From Laguncularia racemosa (Eukaryota > Streptophyta > Magnoliopsida > Myrtales > Combretaceae): 64,000 nucleotides of DNA. The stretch's first letter is position 1, and every line of letters begins with the position of its first letter. This document shows, one piece after another, positions 1 through 11,339 of this stretch. The notes beneath the pieces are model-generated. The model searched no databases, was not told the origin of the DNA, and was given only the letters and a program-made list of their open reading frames with translations. The stretch lies in NCBI GenBank assembly GCA_037954665.1, contig JBBMOL010000071.1, forward strand, positions 3,653,441 through 3,717,440. The letters are read 5' to 3'. A program made the position numbers and the translations under genes.

Positions 1-15
1 TTATTTCCTGCGGAG

Positions 16-3000
16 ATGTCGGCTAACGACGGTGTTGATGGCGGTCGTGTTCTTGACGGTGTTCAAGATGCGAGGTTTCAAGGGAACCATCAATGGGTTC
101 CTAGGGCAGAGTTCGACGTAATGCATCAGAAGGTCGGGCGTATGGAACGGCGCCTTGATGAACTGATCGAGCGTTTCGATGCTCTGATGGTTGACCCCAA
201 TAGGGTTGGAGGCGCTGGCAGAAATCCACCACGTGCGGTGGAGGAATTCGGGGGACGCGTGATCCGACCTGTCGTTGAGAACAGGTGGGGGCGTGTGGAG
301 AGTGAAGAGTCCAGCGAAGAGAGTGATGATACGTAAGGAAGTAGACCGCAGCGAGGACGTGGTGGAAGAGGCGGTGGTCATCGGATGGCTCCTCATGGAA
401 ACTATCCTAGAGAAGTTGATCACAGGAGGAACCGTGGGGGTTATGATCATGGGGATGGTGGAGACTACCGGTTGAAGGTTGATATTCCTTGGTTCGATGG
501 CAGTCTCAACATCGAAGGCGTCCTGGATTGGTTGGCGGAAGTGGACCGGTTCTTCGACTACATGGAAATTCCCGAGGATCGTTGGGTAAGGCTGGTTGCG
601 TGTAGGTTGAAGAGTGGTGCTTCGGCATGGTGGGAGAGATTGCAAAGTAGGAGGCAACGGGAAGGAAGGCACCCGGTAAGGTCATGGTATCGCATGACGC
701 AGCTGCTGCAACATGACTTCCTCCCGCCGGATTACGAGCAGATATTGTTCCAACAATATTAGCGGTGCCGCCAAGGACAACGTTCCGTGCATGAGTATAC
801 GGCGGAGTTCATGAGGCTGGCAGAACGGAATGATTTGAGGGAGAGCGAGGGTCAGCAAGTTGCGAGGTATGTGGAAGGGCTAAAATTACAAATCAAAGAT
901 AAGATTGGGGTGACAATGGTGAGAACCCTTGTTGAAGCAAAGAACTTGGCTCTTCGAGCTGAGCTTGTGTTGCAGGAGCAAGGGAGTAGATACGGGGGAG
1001 GACGGAAAGGGTATGTAGGCGAAGCTACAGGTGGTGGTAGCCGACCGATACTTGAGAAAAGTCGAGTTAAACCATATAAACCAACGGAGGACATGTCTAG
1101 GAGGGAGGAGAAAAGTGAGGGGAAGAAGCCGATGGAGCCGAAAGGAGTTCAAAGACAGAACAATCCCTATGCCAAACCCATATTGGGCAAGTGTTTCCGA
1201 TGCAACCAACCGGGTCATCGATCAAAATAATGCCCAGCGAGGAAGAGCGTCAACATCCTCGATAGGGAAGATGATGAGGAAATTTGCTGTAAGCCCGATG
1301 GAGAGGGAAAGTACTATAAGGAAGAAGAAGAAGCAGCGGAGCCATCATATGTAATTCGACGTTTGATGCTCACTCCAAAACAGGAAGAGCTCACGCAGAG
1401 GCACCAATTGTTTCGTACACGGTGTACGATCATGGGGAAGCTATTTGAGTTGACCGTAGACAGCGGCAGTTGCGAGAACATCATAGGAAGGGAGGTTGTA
1501 ACACAACTGCAGCTACCCGTTGAGAAGCACCCGAATCCTTATACTATCGGTTGGATCAAGGCCGCCGAGAAAATTGAAGTTAAGGAGAGATGCAGGGTAC
1601 CTTTCTCAATAGGGAAGTACCGGGATGAAGCATTCTACGACATTATAGACATGGATGCTTGCCACATCTTGTTTGGGAGGCCATGGCAGTTTGACGTGGA
1701 CGCGCAACATGCGGGCAAAGAAAATGTCTACCGGTTGGAGAAGGAGGGTGTGAAGTACACCTTATTACCATTGAAGAGGGAAGGACGTGCTAAAGGGAAG
1801 AAGGTTGAGAGTCGCTCATTCTTAACTGTCACTCAATCCGAGAAGGAAGTGATGGACGACTTGAGGGAATCGCGAGTAGTACACGCCCTCATTGTGAAAG
1901 GAGTGACTGAAGGAGGGGAGGAACTTGATAGAGAAGTGCCAGGGGCGGTGAAGGATCTTCTTGAAGAGTTCAAGGAAGTGATCCCAGACGACCTACCCGA
2001 GGGACTACCTCCTTTGAGGGATATTCAACACCAGATTGACCTGGTGCCCGGGGCTAGTCTCCTAAACCTCCCGCATTACAGAATGAGTCCTAAGGAAGCT
2101 GGGATTCTCCAGGAGAAGGTCCAAGAGCTTTTGGACAAAGGTTTCATCCGGGATAGCCTAAGCCCATGTGCGGTTCCGGCATTGTTAACTCCCAAGAAAG
2201 ATGGGAGTTGGAGGATGTGTGTTGATAGCCGAGCTATCAACAAGATTACCATAGGGTATAAATTCCCTATACCCCGCATTGAGGATATGTTGGACCGTTT
2301 GAGTGGCGCTACTATTTTCTCCAAGATAGACTTGCGGAGTGGGTATCACCAGATTCGAATCCGTCCTGGAGACGAGTGGAAAATGGCGTTTAAGACCAAG
2401 GAGGGGCTGTATGAGTGGCTAGTGATGCCATTTGGGCTGAGTAACGCACCGAGCACCTTCATGAGAGTAATGAACCAGGTATTGAAACCTTTCAATGGTC
2501 GTTTTCTTGTAGTGTACTTTGACGATATTCTGATATACAGTAAATCCGAAGAAGAACACTTAGAACATCTAAGGTGTGTGTTATCTACATTAAAGGCGAA
2601 TAAGTTGTTCGCTAATCTTAAAAAGTGCACCTTTATGTCAAGACGACTGTTGTTCCTGGGGTTTGTTGTTAGTAGTGAGGGAGTGATGGTAGATGACGAG
2701 AAGGTAAAAGCAATTAGGGAATGGCCTATTCCAAGAACCGTAACGGAATTGAGAAGCTTCCTCGGCTTAGCCAGTTTCTACAGAAGGTTCATTAGGCATT
2801 TTAGTACTATTGCTGCACCCTTGACCGAATGCCTAAAGAAGGGAAAGTTCCAATGGGGCGAAGAATCTAACTTGAGCTTCATGAACCTGAAGCAGAGATT
2901 GTGTAGTGCGCCTGTACTAGCTCTACCAGACTTTGAAAAATTGTTCAAAGTGGATTGCGATGCTAGTGGGGTTGGAGTAGGTGTAGTACTATCACAGGAG

Positions 3001-4626
3001 AAGAGACCAATAGCCTTTTACAGTGAGAAGCTGTGCGAGGCAAGGAGGACTTGGTCTACCTATGATAAGGAGTTCTACGCCGTGGTAAGGGCTCTTAAAG
3101 TGTGGGAACACTACCTGGTCGGAAAAGAGTTCGTTTTGTATTCGGATTGTGGGGCTCTTAAACATTTGAGTGGTCAGACCCGAATTAGTAAGGATATGCA
3201 CGCCAGGTGGATTGAGTTTTTACAGAGGTTTCCTTTCAGGTTGATGCACAAGTCAGGTGTGCAAAACAAAGTCGCAGACGCCCTGAGTAGAAGAGCGAAT
3301 GTCCTGCTTACTTTGAGTATAGACATTGTCGGCTTTGAAAAGCTAAAGGAACTGTACGAGAACGATGGCGACTTTAAGGACACTTGGATTAAGTGTGCCA
3401 ATAGGGAACCGTGTGACGATTACCATATACATGAGGGATATTTGATGAAAGGGAACCAGTTGTGCATTCCCGAATCTTCTTTGCGGGAAAAGCTTATCAG
3501 GGACTTGCATGGTGGAGGATTGGCGGGACATATGGGTAGAGATAAGACATTAGCTGCAGTTACCGCCAGATACTTTTGGCCTCGGTTGAGGAGGGATGTG
3601 TACCGGATTGTGGAAAGATGCTACATTTGTCAAGTGTCTAAGGGGCAATCCCAAAACACTGGTTTATACACTCCTCTCCCCGTGCCTTCAAACATTTGGG
3701 AGGATTTGTCGATGGACTTCATACTGGGTTTGCCTCGTACCCAACGAGGTGCTGACTCTGTGTTTGTTGTAGTTGACAGGTTCTCCAAGATGGCTCATTT
3801 CATCCCATGCAGGAAGACCGCCGACGCACGGGCTATTGCACAGTTGTTCTTCAAGGAAGTGGTGCGGCTGCATGGAGTCCCAAAGTCTATCACATCAGAT
3901 AGGGATAGCAAATTCCTTAGTCATTTTTGGAAGACCCTCTGGTTTATGTTTGACTCCTCCCTGAATTACAGCAGCACCGCTCATCCTCAAACCGACGGAC
4001 AGACCGAGGTGACTAACAGAACCCTCGGAAACCTCATCAGAAGCATTTGCGGTGAGAAACCGGGACAGTGGGATCAAGCATTGGCTCAAGCCGAATTCGC
4101 TTACAACAGTTCTGTCCACCGAACTATTGGAAGGTCTCCATTCTCGGTGGTATACACAAAAACACCACAACATGCGCTAGACTTGCTCAAATTACCCAAG
4201 GACATGGTAGGCGATGTAGCAGCTAAACATATGGCGGAGCAACACCAAGCCACTACTGAAGAAGTTAAGCGAAAGATAGACGAATCCAACACACGGTACA
4301 AAGGGGATGCAGATAGGCATAGACGGCAGAAGCTCTTTACAGTTGGCGATCAGGTAATGGTTTACCTTCGGAAGGAGCGATTCCCTGTACGGAAGTATGG
4401 GAAACTTCAACCCAGGAAGTACGGTCCCTATGAAGTTGTACGCAAGATCAATGACAACGCATATGTTGTACAACTCCCGAAAGATATGAATATATCTTGC
4501 ACTTTCAATGTAGCGGACTTGTCACCTTTTCATGCCAATGATACTCCTCTATATCCGGATGAGAACTCGGGGTCGAGTTCTCCATTGGTGGGGGAGAATG
4601 ATGGAGACAGGGGACACACGGCCTGA
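16..4626 (+). pseudogene. gag-pol polyprotein of gypsy element, three in-frame stops in gag
   Basis: One continuous reading frame runs from ATG 16 to the stop at 4624-4626, broken only by TAA at 334, TAG at 760 and TAA at 1228. Gag has the retrotransposon capsid segment (WF.GS around 490, SASAWWERLQ at about 620) and one CCHC zinc knuckle (CFRCNQPGHRSK, about 1192-1227, with the stop directly before its last Cys). The open pol part (1363-4626, 1087 residues) holds the aspartic protease motif VDSGS (about residue 32), reverse transcriptase with YFDD (about residue 385), RNase H starting VDCDASG (about 528), the integrase HHCC zinc finger (722-755), and the integrase D,D,E core with SMDF, TSDRD and GQTEV. 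The three stops each differ by one C-to-T change from CAA or CAG. The polyprotein would copy and integrate the element; the stops probably prevent full-length Gag. Confidence 0.92.
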
Positions 4627-5279
4627 ACACACGCCCGTGCTATAAATGATGGAGCCAGGGGACACACGGCCTGGACACACGGCCGTGCATATAGACCGTG
4701 TATCCAATTCAGAGCCACAGACGTATACACGGCTTCCTCACACGGCTAGGAGACAATCGTGCTTCGCGACCGTGCCCTCAGACAGATTTCCACAGAAGTA
4801 TACACGGCCGTGTATCGTGACCGTGTATAACGATCGAGTATCCCACAGAGGCTGACACGGTTCCGGGCACGGCTTGGGACACGGCTTGCGGAACTTTCAC
4901 AGAATCATACACGGCTTCGAGGCACGGCCGTGTATGAGACCGTGTACTAGGCTTGTCACTTGCCCAGAAGCATACACGGCCTGGAGGCACGGCCGTGTAT
5001 GCGACAATTTATAGACGTGCATTTTACTATTTATTTCCACGTGTACGCTTAGATTTTCCCCTTTTAGGTATTTTACGGGGCCATATAAATACTCTTTTGT
5101 CAGATAGATTAGGGGGACGTTTTAATATACATTTGAATACACTTTGAGAGAGAGTTTTCTCCAATTATCGGGTTGTGCGCAACCTAATTTGCATCAAAGC
5201 GTGTGTCTTTGTTGTGTGAAACCAATCCAATTTCGGATTCGTTTCGTTTTAGCTTCTGCGCTGCGTCAAGGTCCCAACA
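4599..5279 (+). repeat. 3' LTR of the gypsy element
   Basis: The LTR starts TGATGGAG right after the purine tract and probably ends in CCCAACA at 5279. The pol stop codon lies inside it. The U3 part (about 4630-5000) is filled with CACGGCCGTG palindromes and half copies. A TATA-like ccatataaat at 5081-5090 is a plausible element promoter. A related LTR lies antisense at 60755-61201 and shares the TGATGGAG start, the palindromes, the TATA region and a CGCTGCGTCA segment near its end. The exact 3' border is uncertain because the 5' LTR is not in the window. Confidence 0.75.
4640..5005 (+). repeat. CACGGCCGTG palindrome cluster in the LTR
   Basis: The 10-bp perfect palindrome CACGGCCGTG and half sites (ACACGGC, GACCGTGTA) recur many times. 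The two best-matched modules start at 4906 and 4971, a period of 65 bp. The same period appears in the antisense LTR near 61 kb. The role is unknown; it may be a U3 regulatory or packaging-related repeat. Confidence 0.7.
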
Positions 5280-5899
5280 TGTTTCACTCTTATCCTGACT
5301 TTTTGGTTCTAGATGGTGATTTATTGAACTTTATCTGGCTCTCAAGTCTTAAATCAACTAGTACTACACTCATTAGAGTACTCACTTGGCCAATCATTCC
5401 TCCTTTTCCCCCCTTCCCCCCTCCTTTTCCCCCCTTCCCCCCTTCATTTTCCTTCAGTTAATGTCATAGAACTATTTTAGTATTGAATCAAAATTATTCG
5501 TTACATTTGAGATAGACTCAAACTTTGCTTGCTTACTTCACCGAAATACTTTAGCTTTCTTAGCATTGTTTACGTAATCTATATATCTCTTGTGAGTTTT
5601 GTGATTTGGTGATCTATATTGCATTCAAGTTAGAACAACTTGTCTTCTTATGTTTTGAAACGTAGTATGAATGAGTTTGAGTTAGCATATTGATTTGAAC
5701 AATAGTAGATTGCTCATTTTAAGTTCCATTAACTAGAATTCACCAAGGGATTAAACCTAATAAGGTTAAAAAAAAGGCATGATTTTCTCTTTTGGATCAA
5801 ATATGGTTAGTCTATATGAAATATAAATTGTATTAATTAAAAAATAAACATGGAAGTAGCAATATATGATTGCAATACATTTGTTAGTATACTTCAATG
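5280..5899. other. no gene seen; short C/T-rich simple repeat
   Basis: AT-rich sequence lies between the gypsy 3' LTR and the first recognisable CACTA remnant. At about 5398-5452 there is a pyrimidine-only tract built from repeated CCTTTTCCCCCCTT units. Nothing here looks coding. The missing 5' end of the CACTA element may be in this stretch, but I could not recognise its termini. Confidence 0.6.
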
Positions 5900-6147
5900 T
5901 AACATTCCTTGAAGTAGCCATGCAACATTATTGGGATTCAGATGGATTTATCCATTGTCCATGTCAAGATTGTCTTAATCATGAATGATTACCGGTAGAG
6001 GCTATTGAGGTTCATCTAATCTATCAAGGAATGGCATAGTTTTACACTACTTGGATATTTCATGGGGAGACATCACATATTGATAGGTTGGACCATATAT
6101 ACTTGGGTTTGAATGGATCTAGGATTATTAACAATCAATGGTGATGC

Positions 6148-7440
6148 TAAGATTCATACTTGGTAAGAAATGAAAAGGGTGTTGAGGAAGAGGTTTATAC
6201 CAGAACACTATAGGCATGAGTTATTCATGCGTCTCCAAACATTGAGACAGGGAGGCAAAATAGTGGATAAGTATGTCCAAGAGTTTGAGACACTGAGGAT
6301 CCGATGTGGGATAGTTGATCCTCCTGAATAGACCATGGCATGATTTGTGTCTTGGTTAAAATATGAGATTGCGTGTATTGTCGAGCTGTAGAGGTATGAC
6401 ACTCTTGATGAGGCTATCCAATTGGCTTTAAAAATTGAGAGGCAGAGGCGCTCTAATCTATACAGAGCATCAAGTAACAGGTATGGATCTACTACTCAGC
6501 TACATGGATCAGATAGTCGACAGATTGAAAAGGGGGAAAATGATAAGACTGTAGAGTCAAATGCAATTGTTACTAATAGGGAGAGAGATAGTTCTAGAAA
6601 AGGCAAAGTGGTTGCAGGGGCTGATATTAGAAAAATAGTGCTGAGGTTATCAGGTGGAAAGATTTGTCAAACGCAATGCTTCAAATGCATGGGCTTTGGA
6701 CACATGGATGCTTAATGTCCCAACAAAAGGGTGGTGACTGTTATAGAGGTGGAAAATGAGGGTGATAAGGAAGACGTACTTGAGCCTACAAATTTATCAA
6801 CAATGCTAAAGGAATATTATGAGGATCCAGACGCTGAGGTACATGAGGACAAAGGCAATAATCAATATCTGGCTATTAATGTACTGCGTAGGGTAATGAC
6901 TACATCTTCAAATATTGAGAACGTGCAGAGGGAAAACCTATTCCATATTCTATGCAGGGTTCGAGGTAATCTTTATACTCTTCTTATTGATGGTGGTACT
7001 TGCACCAATGTTATATCTACTGCATTAGTGAACAAACTGCAACTAATCACTACACCTCATCATAGGCCTTATAAATTGAATTGGTTGAGTGAACAAAACA
7101 GTCTGTATATCACTTAGAGGGCTAAGGTTCCAGTCAGCTTAGGGGAGAACTACCAAGATGAAATTGTTTGTGATGTTCTTCTTATGTGCGCATCACATAT
7201 ACTACTAGGTTGACCTTGGTTATTTGACAGGAGAGTGTTGCATGATGGGTATAGAAACACCTATGTGTTTTAGAAGGATGGTGAACAGGTTGTTTTGACT
7301 CCTATGTTGCCAATTGAGGTACATGAATTCCAAGAATAGATCAATAAAAATATTGAGAAGAAGTCTTTATTATTGGGGCAGAAGGAACTGGAAGGTAACT
7401 TGAGTAGAGTGAAACAATCACAGGAAATTTAGAAACTTTA
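6148..7440 (+). pseudogene. gag-protease remnant of the nested gypsy element
   Basis: The remnant is readable in pieces: an open stretch at 6422-6715 (basic linker and zinc knuckle) and one at 6731-7117 (protease with LIDGGT active-site motif), plus flanking codons broken by stops at 6164, 6331, 6715, 7117 and others. Downstream translation up to about 7440 matches the stretch after the protease, including a PWLFDRRVLHDG segment. No polymerase or integrase follows, so it is non-autonomous and inactive. Confidence 0.8.
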
Positions 7441-7809
7441 TCAAAAGAGTTCTGAACATCTCAAGAAGATTCCAAGGCAATCATGACTTCATGGCAACAA
7501 GCATTTGCAAACCAAGGTTTTCAGTCTAGGTGGCTTTAAAAAATTCTCATCTACAACAAAGGACTCATTAGATTTGAGGGAAAATCTTCCACGGGCCTGA
7601 GGAGATGATGAGAATTAAACGAATGCAACAACAGGATCCATTACCCGAACAAAGAGCTAAAAGACTACAAAACTTAACATTGAGAGTACTTTTTGAGCAA
7701 ATGGAACCCGAAGACATTCACATAGTGTCTTCATTCATTTTATATGATTGTTTTATATTTAATCAAGTACACTTGTTAGTACTACAAGATGGCGACTAAA
7801 CTAATTAGA

Positions 7810-8170
7810 ACATGGTTTAGAGAAGGGTTCACAGTCCATTTGTTGAACTAAAATGAACCATAGAGGCCAGCCATGTACTATGCTATTTTCTTTATTTTCA
7901 TGCTTGTTTTTCCATATTTAGGGACTACTATAAATACTTGTAAGGGGGACAACCAAAAGACACTTTTGTGATATTTTGGAAAAGCATCATGTGAAAGAAA
8001 GGGAATTTTCTCTCTTATTTCATACACTCTTATCAATTCCTTTTTAAGGGTTGTGGCGAGTAGGGCTTAGATTGTTGTGAGTAATATCAACAATTGCAAG
8101 TTGTTTCCTTATTCTACTAGTGCGTCATATCTGGTAAGAATTTGGAATTTCATTTTTTTTCTTGTTATAT
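7810..8170 (+). repeat. LTR-like 3' end of the nested gypsy element
   Basis: The stretch follows the polyprotein tail and holds a TATA-like ctataaatacttg at 7929-7941, then a T/C-rich leader-like region, as expected of an LTR. No second copy is present to confirm borders, so the limits are estimates. Confidence 0.5.
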
Positions 8171-11100
8171 GGAAATTAGGATTCCACATTCAAAAAGGGG
8201 ATCCATACTATTTTGAAAAAAAAAATAAATAGTTCAATTGTTTCATCAATTAAGATTGTTTGATTGAAATTGGTTTGGCATATCAATCAAGCAGGTGTGT
8301 GAGACCCATTGACAATGGAAGAAGTCGTATGTGATAATGGCCCTACATTTAAGGATGATGCTGATTTTTAGATATTGGATGATTTGGCATGTAGCGGTAG
8401 TGACTCTAAAGATGATATGTTAGAGGATAACGGATAAGATAAAATTGACATGGATAAGTGGAGTGACTTATTTGAAGAAGCCAAACATGAGATCTATCTA
8501 GAATGTAACAAATTTTGTTGTTATTTGCTGCAATATAGATGATGCATTTTAAGGTTGACGGTTGATGATTTGTAAAGAGTTTCAACAATTGGCTTAATTT
8601 TGTGAAGAGTGTATTACCAAAGGGGGAAATAATCTTAGGTTCCTATTATGAGTGTCGAAAGATGTTACGTTAATTGGGAATCGATGCTCATATTATTCAT
8701 GCATATAAAAATGACTGTTCCTTATTTGGAAAGCATTTAAAAACTTAGATTATTGTCCATGTTGTAACCATTCAAGGTGGGTAGCGAAGAGTAATGAGAA
8801 GAAGAAGAAAACTCCTATGAAGACATTATTTATTTTTATTTTTTTTACAGCTACTAGTCGATCGGTTGAAGGAGTTATGTGTAGAAGGGGTAAAGACCTT
8901 TGATGTTGTCTTAGGTCGATCATTTTGTATGCATGCAGCACTATTATGGACAATCCATGATTTCCTTGCATATGGTAATGTATTAGGTTGGATCATAAAA
9001 AGTTACAAGGCTTGTCCTATTTGTAATGTAGATGTGACTAGTGGGCATACACAAAGCAAATTTCATTACATGGGACATCGGCGGTTTTTATCAAAGAGCT
9101 ATAAGTGGCATCGTGAAAAGATGAAGTTCAATGAAACTTTGGAGAAACGTATGGCTCCTAGGCAATCTAGCAATGAAGATATTTTGATGCAATTGAGTCA
9201 ATATGAGCATGTCATCTTGGGAAAAACAACTAGCCATGGGAAGAGAAAGGGGTTAAAGGATGAGCCTAATTGGTGTAAAAAAAGTATTCTTTTTGAATTT
9301 TCTTATTAAGATAAACTAATTATTAGACACAACTTAGATGTCATGCACATTAAGAAAAACATCTGTGATAGATCAGTTGGTACCATTCTAAACTTCAAGG
9401 ATAAATCAAAAGATACTAATAAAGCAAGATTAACTTTATAAGAGATGGGAATTCGGCCAAAATTGCATCTTCAAAGAGGAATAGGGTGGATTGTGAAACC
9501 TCCAGCACAATTTACAGTGACTCCTAATAAGGTGAGAGAAGTGTTTAGCTTAATAAAGGATGTAAAACTTCCTAATGGATATGCCTCCAACATTTTTGCA
9601 TGCTTAGGGGTGCTTGAGGCAACATTAAAGGGATTAAAGAGCCATGATTGCCATGTATTGCTTGAAAGAACTCTTTCCGTTGTACTGTATGGATATCTTA
9701 GAGATGACATATATGGGGCAATAAGTGAGATGTCGAGATTTTTTAAAGAGCTTTGTGCTAAAGAGTTAAGAGTAGAGGTGCTACAGTCTTTGGAGAGGAG
9801 CATTGCTTTGACATTGTGTAAATTGGAAATAATTTTTCCACCTGCTTTTTTTGATGTTATGATTCATCTAGTAGTACATCTGCCAAGAGAAGCACCTATT
9901 TGTGGCTTAGTGCAATATAGATGGATGCATCCAGTTAAGTAGTGTCGATGTTTGGGGGTTTTGAAAGGGTATGTTAGAAATAAAGGTCAACTGGAGGGTT
10001 CTATAGTCAAGGCCTATGTAGTATGCGAAAGTTTGACATTTTGCTCTATATATTTTAAAAACATAGATTTAAGGTTCAACAGACCCATAGGCAATGGGAC
10101 AATCTTGAGCTCCCTAAAGTAGGCTTTCACATTTTCTCGCAGTTAGTGGACTCAATAGGCAATTGTACATATGCTATAGTGAATGAGGAGATGAATAAGA
10201 TGCATTGGTATGTATTGAGCAATTGCAAGGAGGTCCATTCATACATTTGATAAGTGTTCCTTTCTAATTTAAACATTTTTTATGAAAGAAATGAAAATCT
10301 TTTATATAATTTTTAAATAATTAGGGAATTTGAGTAAGAGTTACAAGAATGTTATGGACAAGCCGACATATAATAACTTGTTATAGAGTAATTTTCTGCA
10401 TGGTTTAAAACTAAAGTAAGTGCATCTAATAAACCAATTAACTTATGATTCAACGTTTGTGAATTTCAAAATCTAAGTTAACTTTGTTTATTTCTACATA
10501 AATTATATTTGCTAAAACTATAGGTACATTTAAAAAATTTGATGACTTAGATGCCATTTCATGGGGCCCACAAAAGCATGTCCAAGTTTATTAAGGTTGT
10601 GTGGTAAATAGACTTAGGTTCATTACAAAAGATTGAGAGGTATGTATTCAATCACAAAATAGTGGTGTTGTTGTCTTAGGTGGGCATAATGGAAACACCA
10701 TTACATTCTATGGGATGATAACTAGCATCATGTAATTGAACTACACTCATGGTAGGCATGTGTTCCTCTTTAAGTGAAAATGGTATGACACGTATCGAGA
10801 TAGACTTTAGTTAATTGATGGTGATATGGTTACAATTAATACCAGTCGAACATGGTATGAAAACAATTCTTACATTTTCGTTGATAAGGCTCAACAGGTT
10901 TTCTATCTAAAAGATCCAAGAAGTCTCTTGGTGATTAGAAGGTGGTCCAGAAGGTTCATCATCACTATTTATTCCATCAAAAATTATTTCAACCTCATGA
11001 TAGTGTTAATCATGAGATTACTGGCTAGCCTCGATTAGACAAGCCATTACAACAATAGAGAAGTGATAGAATGATCCCAGTAAATCAAATTTTTGTTCAT

Positions 11101-11339
11101 CGTGGGCAATTAGCTCGTGTTTCGATACCAGAAGAAAGTCTAATTTTAGTTAATACGAATAGTAGTGACGAATATTCCACTAGTAGCAGTGATGAAGAAG
11201 AGTAAATATTGTAAGGTTATATTATTAAATATTTATGTAATATTGATTCTTTGATCTTGTGAATTTTTTTTATTATATTTCTATACAAAAAAAAAAAAAA
11301 TCCTTTTACGTGGTTTATCTTTTACTAATTCTATCAATG

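Larger units (their letters stand above)
1..5279 (+). mobile_element. Ty3/gypsy LTR retrotransposon, 5' end outside window
   Basis: The order gag, protease, reverse transcriptase, RNase H, integrase identifies the Ty3/gypsy superfamily. The window opens just before the gag start, so the 5' LTR and primer binding site are not visible. A purine-rich stretch ending at 4598 (ggtgggggagaa) looks like the polypurine tract, and the 3' LTR begins directly after it with TG. The integrase C terminus, with a GPYEV segment, INDNAYVV and TFNVADL, resembles CRM/Galadriel-like chromoviruses, but I see no clear chromodomain, so lineage is tentative. A pol frame of more than 1000 codons is still open, which suggests a fairly recent insertion compared with the other elements here. 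Confidence 0.93.
6090..8280 (+). mobile_element. internally deleted Ty3/gypsy element nested in the CACTA transposase
   Basis: The gag segment starts around 6148 (EMKRVLRKRF, ELFMRLQTLRQG, YVQEFETLR), followed by a CCHC-like knuckle at about 6678-6719 (CFKCMGFGHMDA, stop, C) and an aspartic protease at about 6930-7320 (LYTLLIDGGTCTNVIS). Reverse transcriptase, RNase H and integrase are missing; the sequence jumps to a polyprotein tail (EQRAKRLQNLTLRVLFEQ, about 7640-7690) and an LTR-like stretch. CACTA transposase sequence is continuous in sense on either side, so the gypsy copy inserted into it. No 5' LTR remains between about 6080 and 6120. Confidence 0.8.
5926..11206 (+). pseudogene. TNP2-type CACTA transposase, fragmented
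   Basis: The N-terminal transposase-associated domain is visible at 5926-6078: IHCPCQDCLN, then EVHLIYQG and TTWIFHGE. After the nested gypsy insertion the frame resumes near 8300 with LFEEAKHEIY (about 8466), GSYYECRKM and HAYKNDCSLFGKH. Near 8800-8850 the protein jumps from the Cys pair region to LVDRLKELCVEGVKTFDV, so the central part containing most of the catalytic core is deleted. Longer open stretches follow at 8866-9309 (ALLWTIHDFLAYGNVLGW, KACPICN, YMGHRRFL) and 9445-9942 (MGIRPKLH, FPPAFFDVMIHLVVHLP). C-terminal TNP2 matches continue to about 11200 with frameshifts (QVFYLKDPRS, then an acidic DEYSTSSSDEEE end). The functional protein would cut and move the transposon; this copy cannot. 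Confidence 0.85.

Noticed and set aside
1..672. Long open frame on the minus strand over the gag region
   Set aside because: It lies antisense to clear gag sequence and matches no family; it is a shadow of codon bias in gag.
5399..5452. Pyrimidine tract as a telomere-like or regulatory repeat
   Set aside because: The unit does not match plant telomere repeat; it is a simple low-complexity tract.
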